Below are positions 9,548 to 17,741 of a stretch of DNA of 64,000 nucleotides, piece after piece. The stretch comes from an uncultured Eubacterium sp. Lineage in GTDB: Bacteria > Bacillota > Clostridia > Lachnospirales > Lachnospiraceae. Under the pieces are notes generated by a model. That model saw only the letters and a program-made list of their open reading frames with translations, was not told the origin of the DNA and did not search any database. The position numbers and the translations under genes were made by a program. Within the stretch, counting starts at the first letter, position 1, and each line of letters opens with the position of its first letter. The DNA is taken from the NCBI GenBank assembly GCA_947088865.1, contig CAMUHY010000012.1, positions 37,347-101,346 on the forward strand, in the 5' to 3' direction.

Positions 9548-9576
9548 TTGCAAATGACAGTTCAATATTTTATAAT
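9548..9576 (+). promoter_or_regulatory. Promoter for the small + strand gene
   Basis: TTGCAA, a 17-bp spacer and TATAAT form a good vegetative promoter. It is divergent from the polysaccharide promoter and leads after about 140 nt to the ATG at 9726. I see nothing else in the rest of the 535-bp gap beyond AT-rich sequence. Confidence 0.5.
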
Positions 9577-9725
9577 CAGATTACACAAAAATTTTTAGGC
9601 AATTGATTTTATTAAATTTTTATTTGCACAACTGTTAGGTAATGCAAAATTAGGAATTATATGCAGGAATATACAGCGCTACACAATGCCATATTCAAAA
9701 ATATATATTAAAAAAATAAGGAAAA

Positions 9726-10217
9726 ATGATGAGTGTTAAAACCGAACAACAAAAAATACGCTACGAATATCGCAACGAAATAGAAAATATCATAAAAAAA
9801 TATAATATTGACAGAAAATCTTTTCATGAGGTAGATAAATTTTATTATAAGAAAGTTCAGCACCATATCTATTACACATTTTGCAATTATCAAAAATACC
9901 CTGATATTCAATTTGCATATATGTGGACAAGACTGCGCGATAATCTAAAAACCAGCAAACTAATTAGAACCGATTGGAGTGATTGGAACGCATATATTGA
10001 TAAAATCAATCCATTTATCCCTGACAAAAATCCATCTACACAATATTATCTCATTATGGACGGTGGTTGGGTGTATGAGGGTACCATCACCGAAATCAAA
10101 AAAGTGCTATATGAAATGCCTGTTTTTATGGAGGATTTTTACCTGTCTCCAAAAGACTATTCATGGCTTATTATACATTGTGAAGATGGAGCTTGTATGT
10201 TTCAGGTTTTTAAATGA
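9726..10217 (+). CDS. Uncharacterised 163-residue protein
   Basis: I do not recognise this family. The protein is soluble, rich in Tyr, Lys and Trp, with no signal peptide or membrane helix. The N-terminal third is helical and charged; a central W-T-R-L / W-S-D-W region and the block YYLIMDGGWVYEG suggest a compact alpha/beta fold. ATG occurs twice in a row (9726 and 9729) behind AAGGAAAA, so either may be used. It stands alone on the plus strand with its own promoter and ends 8 bp from the convergent DUF2262 gene. Small orphan proteins of this kind often act as toxin immunity or cell-contact proteins, but nothing here proves that. Confidence 0.7.
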   Translation: MMSVKTEQQKIRYEYRNEIENIIKKYNIDRKSFHEVDKFYYKKVQHHIYYTFCNYQKYPDIQFAYMWTRLRDNLKTSKLIRTDWSDWNAYIDKINPFIPDKNPSTQYYLIMDGGWVYEGTITEIKKVLYEMPVFMEDFYLSPKDYSWLIIHCEDGACMFQVFK

Positions 10218-10225
10218 TATAACTT

Positions 10226-11047
10226 TTATCCCTCAATGTAGGATGACTCAAATCCTGTATCAATATTTCCGTCAACGACAACCACATGTCCATAAAACAT
10301 GTCATCGTCATCATAATAAGCCGTATAATCGCCCTCTTCATCTACATGGATGGCTTCTAACACAATACGCTTAGCAAATTGTTCTTGTGTTATTTCTGGT
10401 AAATCTTCACCCAAATTATCCTGCCAGTCATTTGCATTGTTTGTAAGTTCTTCTGCTGCAAACTTCCTCATATTCATATCGAGCTGTTTTGCATTTTGAA
10501 CCAACTTGCGCGCCACATTAATAGGCTCTTTCCAACTATCCTTGTCTTCATCATCAACATCCATTGATATACAGACGTCTTCATTGTCTCCAAACGAAAT
10601 TTCTGTACTCAATTCAAAATATTGTTTATCTAAAGTAAGGGTTCCTAAAATATCATCTTCGATTGTAACTGGTTCATTATACTTTGCTAATATCGTTTCT
10701 AATTGTGGTGATTTCACATTACAGTCAAGAATTTGTGTGACAAGCAAACGATTGCGATATCGGTCTGTTTGTTTTTCTTTTAATTCTCTTGCCTTAATTC
10801 GATAAATCATATTGCCTTCAAATTTATTGCTTTCACGTCCTCTTTCTTCATCATCATTAGAAGCTAACCAACAAAGAACCCCCCTGTTTTCAAAAATTTC
10901 ACCATCACATTCATATGCCAAAAAATCAGCATTCATCGTCCAACAGGTATCACCTGCTGCCTTTCCGCCCGATACGCCGCTTATCATAGCAACGACAAAC
11001 TCTTTTTCCTCCTCAGAAAAAGAAGAATAAAATGTTTTCTCCTTCAT
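10226..11047 (-). CDS. DUF2262-type protein
   Basis: The C-terminal half (about residues 130-273) follows the DUF2262 pattern as I know it: LGTLTLDKQYFEL, alternating hydrophobic strands, a long helix with NANDWQ, then ITQEQFAKRIVLEAIHV and a closing DDMFYGHVVVV block. The N-terminal 120 residues are a separate alpha/beta region with many acidic residues. Function of the family is unknown. A TTG codon one position upstream is possible, but the ATG stands at the right distance (9 nt) from GGAGG. It is the last gene of a leftward group of four small unknown proteins. Confidence 0.75.
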   Translation of the reverse strand: MKEKTFYSSFSEEEKEFVVAMISGVSGGKAAGDTCWTMNADFLAYECDGEIFENRGVLCWLASNDDEERGRESNKFEGNMIYRIKARELKEKQTDRYRNRLLVTQILDCNVKSPQLETILAKYNEPVTIEDDILGTLTLDKQYFELSTEISFGDNEDVCISMDVDDEDKDSWKEPINVARKLVQNAKQLDMNMRKFAAEELTNNANDWQDNLGEDLPEITQEQFAKRIVLEAIHVDEEGDYTAYYDDDDMFYGHVVVVDGNIDTGFESSYIEG

Positions 11048-11079
11048 CAATTCAATCCTCCATTCTATTTTTTATATTT

Positions 11080-11853
11080 TTATAAATGTAAATTTTTTTG
11101 CCAAAAACTGTCTAAACTTTTGTCAATAATTTCTTCGGTTTCTTTTTGATTCAAATTATATTTTTTTATAATCTGTTCCTCTATCACTTGATAAAGCTTA
11201 CTTTTATTTTCTTCTTCTCTAATTTTATGAACAATCCCATAAACCATTTGACTGTCATCCATATAACTATTATCGTTCATATCAAAAGAATAACAAATAG
11301 AATATAAATCGTTCTTATTTTTAATATCAAAATCTCTAAATATTTTAGATAGTTCTCTCAATGCCATATCTTTATTTATCATTCGCTGTATTCCTTCTTT
11401 TGAACCTAAGCAAATCTCGGTTGTCCAATCCAGAGGTTCTTTTTGCGTGACTTCCTCTAATTCATATATCATTGGCGGAATTTCTTGTTCAAACTGTACT
11501 AAACTAAGTCCATGATAACCCGAATCGGCTTGATAAAATGGTTGTACTGGATACTGTGTAAAAAAGCTTAGCACCTTTGAATGGCATTTTAAAACAGAAT
11601 CGGGCTGTATTACGCCATATTTACCCATACGCGCAATCACTTCATATTCTATCCCTGTGGGTATATCACTTTCGGCATATCCATGATAAAGATACAAGCT
11701 ATTTTCTGCAAACTTATTTTTTTGATAATTGTCATAGGCAGCTTGTGAATATATGCCATGTTTTACACAGTAATTTTCAATTTCAGGCATCAATTCATTT
11801 TTCATATAAGACTTGTTAAAACGCTTCCACAAAATCAATATTCCATATATCAT
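11080..11853 (-). CDS. Uncharacterised 257-residue protein
   Basis: No family recognised. The protein begins with a short hydrophobic stretch (MIYGILILWKRF), then is soluble and rich in Glu, Lys and Tyr. It contains the block GLSLVQFEQEIPPMIYELEE in the middle and a charged helical C-terminus ending in WQKNLHL. The start is placed at the ATG that follows TGAGGGCAAAT; a longer in-frame start 33 bp upstream lacks a ribosome site. It lies 32 bp before the DUF2262 gene and 66 bp after the zinc-ribbon gene, probably in one operon. Confidence 0.65.
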   Translation of the reverse strand: MIYGILILWKRFNKSYMKNELMPEIENYCVKHGIYSQAAYDNYQKNKFAENSLYLYHGYAESDIPTGIEYEVIARMGKYGVIQPDSVLKCHSKVLSFFTQYPVQPFYQADSGYHGLSLVQFEQEIPPMIYELEEVTQKEPLDWTTEICLGSKEGIQRMINKDMALRELSKIFRDFDIKNKNDLYSICYSFDMNDNSYMDDSQMVYGIVHKIREEENKSKLYQVIEEQIIKKYNLNQKETEEIIDKSLDSFWQKNLHL

Positions 11854-11919
11854 ATTTGCCCTCATTTCCGCACTGTTTTTGCACATCTATACAGCGATTA
11901 ATTTTTATGCCTATAAATT

Positions 11920-12438
11920 TCACTTCAAAATAAGCAAATGATTTTGCAATAATTTGCCGCACTTTAGACATGGGATTTTCTTAAAAATAGATGGTATTGG
12001 AGGATATTGATTTTTGGTTCCACTATAAAATATGGAGTCAGCTTCATCAATTGGCATAATAATATTAGCACACAATGAATAGCCACACTCTCTGCACAGC
12101 CACGAATTACGATAATGAATAGGATAAAATATGTTTTCATTTTCATAGCAATTGAGTGGCATCCATGCAAATTTATCAATATAACTTTTATGGTAAACAA
12201 ACGCCAGCAATAATTGATTGTCAACCTTTTTTGCTATATTAATAAAATTTTTTATTGAATCCGTCGATGCAAATATGGATGTAGCTAATTTGCCCAACAA
12301 TTCTGTATCTGCCAATATAGCTCCATAATATTTTGGTTCAATAATATACGTATCCAATTCATTTATAGTACATATTTTGATACAGTACTTTGCCAAAAGT
12401 TCTGATATTTCTTTTGCAGTACAAGACATTTTGGACAT
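11920..12438 (-). CDS. Uncharacterised protein with C-terminal zinc-ribbon cysteines
   Basis: This 172-residue soluble protein has two cysteine pairs near its end, CREC (about 115-118) and CLKC (about 159-162), likely a split zinc ribbon. The N-terminal half contains a helix-rich segment (LGKLATSIFASTDSIKNFI) and the middle an FAWMP motif. I do not know the family. The ribosome site GGAG is supplied by the edge of the adjacent palindromic repeat element (TTCGGAATGGAGAAAC). The nearby repeats and unusual content suggest an accessory gene. Confidence 0.65.
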   Translation of the reverse strand: MSKMSCTAKEISELLAKYCIKICTINELDTYIIEPKYYGAILADTELLGKLATSIFASTDSIKNFINIAKKVDNQLLLAFVYHKSYIDKFAWMPLNCYENENIFYPIHYRNSWLCRECGYSLCANIIMPIDEADSIFYSGTKNQYPPIPSIFKKIPCLKCGKLLQNHLLILK

Positions 12439-12661
12439 AAAGTTTCTCCATTCCGAAGCGTAGCATAGGAATTGCGCAATAGAAATTCGCGTAGGCGATT
12501 TCTATTGTCGCATCAAGCCTTATTTGTGACGCTTCGGCACAAATAGGCGTGTGAAAAATAAGCGCATCAGCATTATTTTTCACACTATTTCCCCATTCCG
12601 AAGCGTAGCGGATTGCAAATATCTGCTTAACGAATCTTAATATAAAATAATAAATATTTAT
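12439..12661. repeat. Cluster of dispersed palindromic repeats between two unknown genes
   Basis: Three hairpins stand side by side: CAATAGAAAT/ATTTCTATTG (12477-12507), CTTATTTGTG/CACAAATAG around a TTCG (12519-12546), and GTGTGAAAAATAA/TTATTTTTCACAC (12549-12585). They are flanked by a 17-bp direct repeat, CCATTCCGAAGCGTAGC, at 12448-12464 and 12593-12609. The second and third hairpins recur at 13336-13421, so this is a repeat family and not chance. The left end forms the ribosome site of the gene at 12438. Confidence 0.75.
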
Positions 12662-13075
12662 TCACAAAAGAAACTCACTTTTCCAACTATCCGAATACAC
12701 ATCTACATCTGGTATTGGAATGTTAAATGTCTCACTTACCCAAAGAATAGCAGAACCTGTAAAATCTTCTATTTGAATATCACACTCTGAAAAAAAGATA
12801 CTTCTCATTCCAATAACTAAATAAAAACCTTCTTGTACTTCTTCTGATAAAGATTGACTCATTAATTGAAGACCTGCGCAAAAATATTTTATTTCCTCAT
12901 CTTTTAACCATTCACTTTTAGGATATGGCAGCAGCATTGGTTTAAAATATATTTTTTCTGTTATTTTTATACTTTCATCTGTTGGTCTGTCGGATGCCAT
13001 CTGATATCCTGCTTCAAGCAGTACGCCCATTCGCCCGCCTTTATAATTGCTCTTCTTCCATATGTATTCTGACAT
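12662..13075 (-). CDS. Uncharacterised 137-residue protein
   Basis: The product is soluble, with an N-terminal YIWKKSNYKGGRMGVLLEAG segment, a central helix (EEIKYFCAGLQLMSQSLSEEV) and a C-terminal strand region ending SDSWKSEFLL. I recognise no domain. GAGG stands 8 nt before the ATG. It is the promoter-proximal member of the leftward group of small proteins, separated from the next gene by the palindromic repeat cluster. Size, composition and neighbourhood resemble immunity-type proteins of contact-dependent toxin loci, but no toxin gene is present, so this stays a guess. Confidence 0.65.
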   Translation of the reverse strand: MSEYIWKKSNYKGGRMGVLLEAGYQMASDRPTDESIKITEKIYFKPMLLPYPKSEWLKDEEIKYFCAGLQLMSQSLSEEVQEGFYLVIGMRSIFFSECDIQIEDFTGSAILWVSETFNIPIPDVDVYSDSWKSEFLL

Positions 13076-13256
13076 ATAGACAACCTCGTTCTCTTATAAC
13101 CTATCCATTAAAATAATAATCACTTAAATCCTTTATATTTTAAACTTTTTTAACCATATCTTCAAGTATTTTTGCCTACTTAAAAAATACTATAAAACAA
13201 TAATAAAATAGTGAACAGCCGTTAATTTTTTTAACAAATAATTAAATACAACTCAA

Positions 13257-13285
13257 TTGTAATGCTTTTGGCAAATTGATATGAT
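13257..13285 (+). promoter_or_regulatory. Candidate promoter of the XRE/TPR regulator gene
   Basis: TTGTAA, 17 bp, TATGAT. The predicted leader of about 220 nt runs through a copy of the dispersed repeat. Apart from this and the repeat, the 439-bp gap (13076-13514) shows only AT-rich sequence. Confidence 0.4.
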
Positions 13286-13335
13286 AAGTTTAACAAAAAC
13301 CAATACGCTTATTATTTCACAAACAAGTTTGTTAT

Positions 13336-13422
13336 CTATTTGTGCCGAAACGTCACAAATAAGATTTGCTACGCTACACTTCAGAATGGAGGATTAGTGT
13401 GAAAAATAAATTATTTCACAAG
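13336..13422. repeat. Second copy of the dispersed palindromic repeat
   Basis: CTATTTGTG/CACAAATAAG (13336-13363) and TGTGAAAAATAA/TTATTTCACA (13398-13420) match two of the hairpins at 12519-12585 in sequence and order. Between them lies CTACGCTACACTTCAGAATGG, the diverged reverse complement of the 17-bp flanking repeat. The order of parts shows both copies come from one element. Confidence 0.65.
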
Positions 13423-13514
13423 TTAAATAAAATTTAACTAACAATTCGTGTCTGTGCGTTGCTTGACACAAAGTTGCTTATGCGCAAAAAGCAGCGCAGA
13501 AATGAGGAATTTTT

Positions 13515-14564
13515 ATGAAATTAGGAGAAGTAATCCGAAAATATCGAAAAATTAAAAATATGACGCAGGAGGAAATGGCAAATCGACTTGGTATCACAGC
13601 ACCCGCCGTCAATAAATGGGAAAATGGCAATTCTTTTCCCGACATTACCTTATTATCGCCTATTGCAAGATTGTTAGATATTTCATTAGATACCTTGTTG
13701 TCTTTTCAAGAAGAATTGACATCACAAGATATCCATAAAATAATTCTTAAAGTAGATGCCCTATTAAAAGAAAAATCTTATGAACAAGCTTTTCAATGGG
13801 CTAAGAAAAAATTAGAAGAATATCCAAATTGTGAACAGCTTATATGGCAAATAGCAGTAATATTTGAAGCACAGCTTAGAATACAGGAAATTTCTGATTC
13901 TCAAAAATATGATACCTATTTTCACTCTCTATATATTCAATTGCTTCAAAGCAGCAATGAAACTATCCGCAGCCATGCCGCTGACGCTCTGTTTAACTTT
14001 TATATGCGGAAAAATCAATATGAAAAAGCAGAAGAATGTTTAGATTACTTTTCTAAACAAAATCCAGAAAGAAAAAGAAAACAGGCAGAAGTTTACAGCA
14101 AAACGAATCAAATTAATAAAGCTTATAAAACCTATGAAGAACTTTTATTCTCATACTATGGAATGATAAGTATTACTATTCATGGTATTTACATGTTAGC
14201 AATGAACGAAAACAACCTTAAAAAAGTACATATCCTTGCTGATAAGCAAAAAGAATTTGCCAAATGTTTTGAGATGGGGAAATACTATGAAGTCTCAAGC
14301 CAGCTTGAAATTGCAACCCTTGAAAAAGATGCAGACACTATAATTACTACTATGAAAGAAATGCTTGGTTCTATTGAACAAATACACAGTTTTTGTCAAT
14401 CCCCGCTCTATGAACATATGAAATTTCAAAAAGTGAGAACAGAATTTTTAAAAGAACTTAAACAAAATTTACTAAAATGTTTTTGTGATGAAGAAAGCTA
14501 TGGTTTTTTAAAAGAAGACAAACGCTGGCAAGAATTTAAAAATGCCTCATTGCTCCAATTTTAA
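13515..14564 (+). CDS. XRE-family transcriptional regulator with helical-repeat C-terminus
   Basis: Residues 5-60 are a Cro/C1-type helix-turn-helix (MTQEEMANRLGITAPAVNKW is the core; ENG follows the recognition helix). The remaining 280 residues are all-helical with TPR-like pairs, for example NQYEKAEECLDYF and NQINKAYKTYEELL. This layout is common in Clostridia for cytoplasmic regulators, some sensing peptides (PlcR/Rgg-like), though peptide binding cannot be read from sequence. The ATG follows CAGAAATGAGGAATTTTT. No obvious target gene is adjacent; it ends 14 bp before an inverted repeat and is convergent with the next leftward genes. Confidence 0.88.
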   Translation: MKLGEVIRKYRKIKNMTQEEMANRLGITAPAVNKWENGNSFPDITLLSPIARLLDISLDTLLSFQEELTSQDIHKIILKVDALLKEKSYEQAFQWAKKKLEEYPNCEQLIWQIAVIFEAQLRIQEISDSQKYDTYFHSLYIQLLQSSNETIRSHAADALFNFYMRKNQYEKAEECLDYFSKQNPERKRKQAEVYSKTNQINKAYKTYEELLFSYYGMISITIHGIYMLAMNENNLKKVHILADKQKEFAKCFEMGKYYEVSSQLEIATLEKDADTIITTMKEMLGSIEQIHSFCQSPLYEHMKFQKVRTEFLKELKQNLLKCFCDEESYGFLKEDKRWQEFKNASLLQF

Positions 14565-14577
14565 CCTCTTTATCTTA

Positions 14578-14631
14578 GGACTGTTACATAGCGCAAAACC
14601 ATTATAAAATCCTGCCAAAATGTAACAGTCC
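14578..14631. repeat. Inverted repeat after the regulator gene (possible terminator)
   Basis: GGACTGTTACA and TGTAACAGTCC form an 11-bp perfect stem with a 32-nt loop. There is no T-run on either side, so it may stabilise the transcript end or be another mobile palindrome, not a classical terminator. Confidence 0.5.
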
Positions 14632-14641
14632 CAAAATATTA

Positions 14642-14755
14642 TCATATATATTCTTTTAAATTAACCACATACTGTCCATGTTCTAAATATTGATTTACTA
14701 AGTCAAAGGCAATATCAAGTACAAGTATTTCTTCCAGTCTGAATGTTGATTTCAT
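14642..14755 (-). CDS. Possible 37-residue small ORF
   Basis: ATG to TGA encodes a protein beginning MKSTFRLEEILVLDIAFDL and ending NLKEYI; codon use and the amphipathic pattern look protein-like. There is no good Shine-Dalgarno sequence, so this may be the tail of a lost gene. It lies between the regulator and a leftward pair of unknown genes. Confidence 0.2.
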   Translation of the reverse strand: MKSTFRLEEILVLDIAFDLVNQYLEHGQYVVNLKEYI

Positions 14756-14802
14756 CGAAATAAATTTTATCCCATAGTAAAAATTTTACCCAATTCTTTA
14801 TT

Positions 14803-15297
14803 TTATAAAAATTGTTCTAATTTCATTATAAATGTCTGATAAAATTCCTTTTCTTTTTTAATCTGCTCCTGCACTTCAAGCTTTCGCTGATTTATCGGTG
14901 CTAATGGATTTTCTAAAGCATAAAGCGCCTTTTTTGTCGCCTGCCAAGCAGATTCTACGGAATCTCCCATAATATCTTGTGGATTTGGGATGCCATTATG
15001 GGCATTTATAACTTGCTGCACCAGCATTTGTGAAATGTGACTTAACATTCCATTTTTCTTCATTCCCATTCCATTAACGCCAACTTCTTTAGAAGCTTCC
15101 TTCCATGCTGTTTTTACTTCCTCTGGCGCATTTGGCGCAATACTTTGTAACAATTGTTCCTCATAATCAATTGGATTTTTAGCTGTTTTTTTTGACACTG
15201 CATCTAAAAATTGATTTTCTGACACCTTTTTTTCTTCACTCTTTGTTGAATATCTTGCTGCCAGATAATTCGTTGTTCCTATCCTGCCAATATTCAT
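14803..15297 (-). CDS. Uncharacterised 164-residue protein, paired with the next gene
   Basis: Soluble, hydrophilic, no signal peptide. The N-terminus (MNIGRIGTTNYLAARY) is followed by a linker, then helices around SFxAVSKKTAKN-like sequence and LLQSIAPNAPEEVKTAWKEA. The C-terminal 45 residues form a coiled-coil-like helix. I know similar short proteins with an MNI start from Lachnospiraceae, usually next to a longer partner, but with no known role. GGAGG stands 9 nt before the ATG. It lies 57 bp after the larger gene and probably shares its transcript. Confidence 0.65.
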   Translation of the reverse strand: MNIGRIGTTNYLAARYSTKSEEKKVSENQFLDAVSKKTAKNPIDYEEQLLQSIAPNAPEEVKTAWKEASKEVGVNGMGMKKNGMLSHISQMLVQQVINAHNGIPNPQDIMGDSVESAWQATKKALYALENPLAPINQRKLEVQEQIKKEKEFYQTFIMKLEQFL

Positions 15298-15354
15298 TTT
15301 TAAAATCCTCCATTATATAATCATCTATATAATCATCTTATATAACAATATTAA

Positions 15355-16191
15355 TTAATCTTTTTTATTTTTTACTGGTTCTTCTGTCAGTCCAAACCAT
15401 TTTGCTCCCTTATAATAAGTCCAAGCATTTTTATTTTCGTCCTTGTCAAAAAGATTATTATGATAATATGCCTTATCAGCTTCCTGCTCTTGTAATTTAC
15501 GTTTCAATGCACTTTCTTCATTTAACTGAGCATATTTTTTTCGCCGTTTCTCTTTTTCTTTTTGCTCCTCCTCAAACTGTTTTTGTTCCTCCTCTGTCGG
15601 TCCGACAATATTGCCGCCGCCGCTCGATGCTATACTGCGTGAAGAAATTTCTCCATTTTCATCCAACACAATCAAATGAGAGCATATTCTGCCTGGTACC
15701 ATCGCTTCATCTCTAACAATAAAATTTTCCACCTTTGTCATTATCTTCTGTGCCAATATTGGATTATTTTTCATTTTCTCTTCCAATGCTGGCGGTACGA
15801 TAATAACATTTTTGCCAAGTGTTGAATCAATCCTTGACTGTACAGATGAATCTGTCAATTTGGGCGGCGCACCTTTTGCTTTCCAATCTAATATGGACTC
15901 ATCAACTGTGTCACTAAAAAACTTTTCAAATGGAAAATCATATCTGCCCCAAGCATACTCTGGCGACTTTGAGACGTCCATCACATGATAATATCCTCCT
16001 GGAAATCTTGTCTGCCACATTTCCTTTAAACTGCCATCTGAGGCTTTTTCTTGTTTTGACGCTTTTTCTGCCGCTTTTAAAGCCGCCAGCTCCAAAAAGC
16101 TCATCCCTTGACTTTTGTCTGTTTTAGTACTTTGTTTGCTCAAATTGTCAAAAGAATACGCTATCCATTTACTTGTCACTCCAAAATCCAT
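15355..16191 (-). CDS. Uncharacterised 278-residue protein (DUF6033-like, tentative)
   Basis: The start is the ATG behind AAAGGAGTAGTAAAA; an in-frame ATG 48 bp upstream has no ribosome site. The protein begins MDFGVTSKWIAYSF, has a central domain with GGYYHVMDVSKSPEYAWGRY and IIVPPALEEKMKNNPILAQK, and ends with a long charged helix (EEEQKQFEEEQKEKEKRRKK) and a Trp-rich tail. No signal peptide or membrane segment is visible. I think of DUF6033-type clostridial proteins but am not sure. It is divergent from the ECF sigma factor gene, so the two could be linked in regulation. Confidence 0.6.
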   Translation of the reverse strand: MDFGVTSKWIAYSFDNLSKQSTKTDKSQGMSFLELAALKAAEKASKQEKASDGSLKEMWQTRFPGGYYHVMDVSKSPEYAWGRYDFPFEKFFSDTVDESILDWKAKGAPPKLTDSSVQSRIDSTLGKNVIIVPPALEEKMKNNPILAQKIMTKVENFIVRDEAMVPGRICSHLIVLDENGEISSRSIASSGGGNIVGPTEEEQKQFEEEQKEKEKRRKKYAQLNEESALKRKLQEQEADKAYYHNNLFDKDENKNAWTYYKGAKWFGLTEEPVKNKKD

Positions 16192-16461
16192 TTTTACTAC
16201 TCCTTTCATTTTATTTTTGACAACTTTAATACTTAACATTTATAAAGCGCTGTCTATATATTTTATCGGCAAAATATTTGATTTTTTATCTTATATGGTG
16301 TGAAATTCATATAAAATAAACGTAATCGTTCTTCTTATTTTTATTATTTTTTATGCTTAAAACTTTTTTAAATATATTACAATATTACTGTGAGGTTTTC
16401 AGCCCATTTTTCGTGTAATAAGTGAAAGGACAAAAAAGTTCTTTCAGAAAGGAGAGTGTCA

Positions 16462-17022
16462 ATGGATAACGGTGCAAGTAGCTACCGCCGTTTCCGTGAC
16501 GAGGGCGATGAAAGCGGATTAGTGGAAATTATAAGAGATTATAAAGATGGCTTAATTTTTTATCTTAACAGCTTTGTTGGCAATATTCATACTGCTGAAG
16601 AGCTTACAGAAGACACCTTTGTATTGCTTGGAATAAAGAAACCCAAAAACAAAGAAAAAAGTTCATTTAAAACATGGCTTTACACAATTGGTCGGAATGT
16701 AGCGATTGATTATTTAAGACGAAACTCAAAAACTGCTGAAATTTCTATTGACGAATATGAAGACCTTATCAGCGAGGAAAAAAGTCTTGAATTATCCTAT
16801 ATACAAGAAGAACGCAAAATCATGATTCACCAGTCTTTATCTAAACTAAAACTGGAATATCGACAAGTATTATGGCTTATTTATTTTGAAGGTCTAAGCA
16901 ACAAAGAAGCTGCCATCGTGATGAAAAAAAGTGTACACAATATCGAAACACTTGTTTACCGCGCCCGCAACGCCCTGAAATCACAACTTGAAATGGAGGG
17001 TTTTATTGATGAAAAATTATAA
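16462..17022 (+). CDS. ECF-type RNA polymerase sigma factor
   Basis: Region 2 covers about residues 22-90 (DGLIFYLNSFVGNIHTAEELTEDTF, then SFKTWLYTIGRNVAIDYLRR) and region 4 about 125-180 (LEYRQVLWLIYFEGLSNKEAA and ETLVYRARNALK). The length (186 residues) is normal for an ECF factor. The ATG lies 7 nt after AGAAAGGAG; the upstream in-frame GTG is too close to that site. A hairpin GAAAGGAC/GTTCTTTC (16424-16445) stands just before the ribosome site and could affect translation. The next gene overlaps the end by 14 bp and looks like a membrane partner, so this is probably a sigma/anti-sigma pair. Confidence 0.92.
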   Translation: MDNGASSYRRFRDEGDESGLVEIIRDYKDGLIFYLNSFVGNIHTAEELTEDTFVLLGIKKPKNKEKSSFKTWLYTIGRNVAIDYLRRNSKTAEISIDEYEDLISEEKSLELSYIQEERKIMIHQSLSKLKLEYRQVLWLIYFEGLSNKEAAIVMKKSVHNIETLVYRARNALKSQLEMEGFIDEKL

Positions 17023-17599
17023 AGAAATGGCAAATGATGTCATTCGCCGTATTGATGAATATGAAACCACACATAAGAAAAAACAGGCAAAGACTATTTA
17101 TATTGTCACATCTTTGTGTTGTGTTGCTTTCATTGTTTTACTTGGTTTTGGATTATGGCAAGGCAGGCAATTTAATATCAAACACCCTGAACCTTTAACG
17201 ATTGCAGCGGATGTCAAAGAAAAAAATAATAATTATGAAAACAACGAGAATAGCACAACTATATCCTCTTCTAATCATGCTGTCTCAAAAGAATTACAGG
17301 AACAAATTGATAAATTAGAATCTCAGTCAAGTGATTCACTTGGTTGGATTGTATATGAAGGAAGAATATATTTACAAATTGGTGATATATCAAATATTCA
17401 ACTAAATAAATATTTAGGCTGTGCCAGTGAATTTCAAGGTTGCTATAAAAAACAAGTATTGGAATCGCAAAATCCATCAAACAGAGTAGACGGAGAGTTA
17501 TATAGTGTGTTGGATAATCCAAATTTGATATTTGTAAAACTTGACAATGGAGGCAGTGTCCTTTTAAGTGCTAATTATTCAGAATATTATAGCCAATAA
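17009..17599 (+). CDS. Single-pass membrane protein, putative anti-sigma factor
   Basis: The protein has a 35-residue charged cytoplasmic N-terminus (MKNYKEMANDVIRRIDEYE), one membrane helix at about 29-51 (VTSLCCVAFIVLLGFGLW) and an extracellular domain of about 145 residues with an Asn/Ser-rich linker and the blocks LGWIVYEGRIYLQIGD and SEFQGCYKKQ. It lacks the zinc motif of ZAS anti-sigma factors. The call rests on the overlap with the sigma gene and topology. GGAGG inside the sigma gene precedes the ATG by 9 nt; a TTG start further upstream is unlikely. Confidence 0.7.
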   Translation: MKNYKEMANDVIRRIDEYETTHKKKQAKTIYIVTSLCCVAFIVLLGFGLWQGRQFNIKHPEPLTIAADVKEKNNNYENNENSTTISSSNHAVSKELQEQIDKLESQSSDSLGWIVYEGRIYLQIGDISNIQLNKYLGCASEFQGCYKKQVLESQNPSNRVDGELYSVLDNPNLIFVKLDNGGSVLLSANYSEYYSQ

Positions 17600-17690
17600 A
17601 TAGGATAGTTATGACAAAAAGAAAACATCTTATAATAAAATTTATTTATACTTTTATATTTTAAAACAAGCGATATTTTTCATAATATAT

Positions 17691-17723
17691 AAAAGGCAGA
17701 ATCAAAAAATTGACTCTGCCTTT
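17691..17723 (-). terminator. Terminator of the macrodomain gene (works on both strands by sequence)
   Basis: AAAGGCAGA and TCTGCCTTT form a 9-bp stem with further GTCAA/TTGA-type pairing in the loop. On the minus strand the stem ends in CCTTTTATATATT, and on the plus strand it ends in CCTTTC, so it fits termination of the leftward gene and possibly the convergent sigma operon. Confidence 0.6.
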
Positions 17724-17741
17724 CAAAACCATTTCTCAATC

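Noticed and set aside
12445-12610. CRISPR array
   Set aside because: The repeats are few, irregularly spaced, and palindromic with no spacers of equal length.
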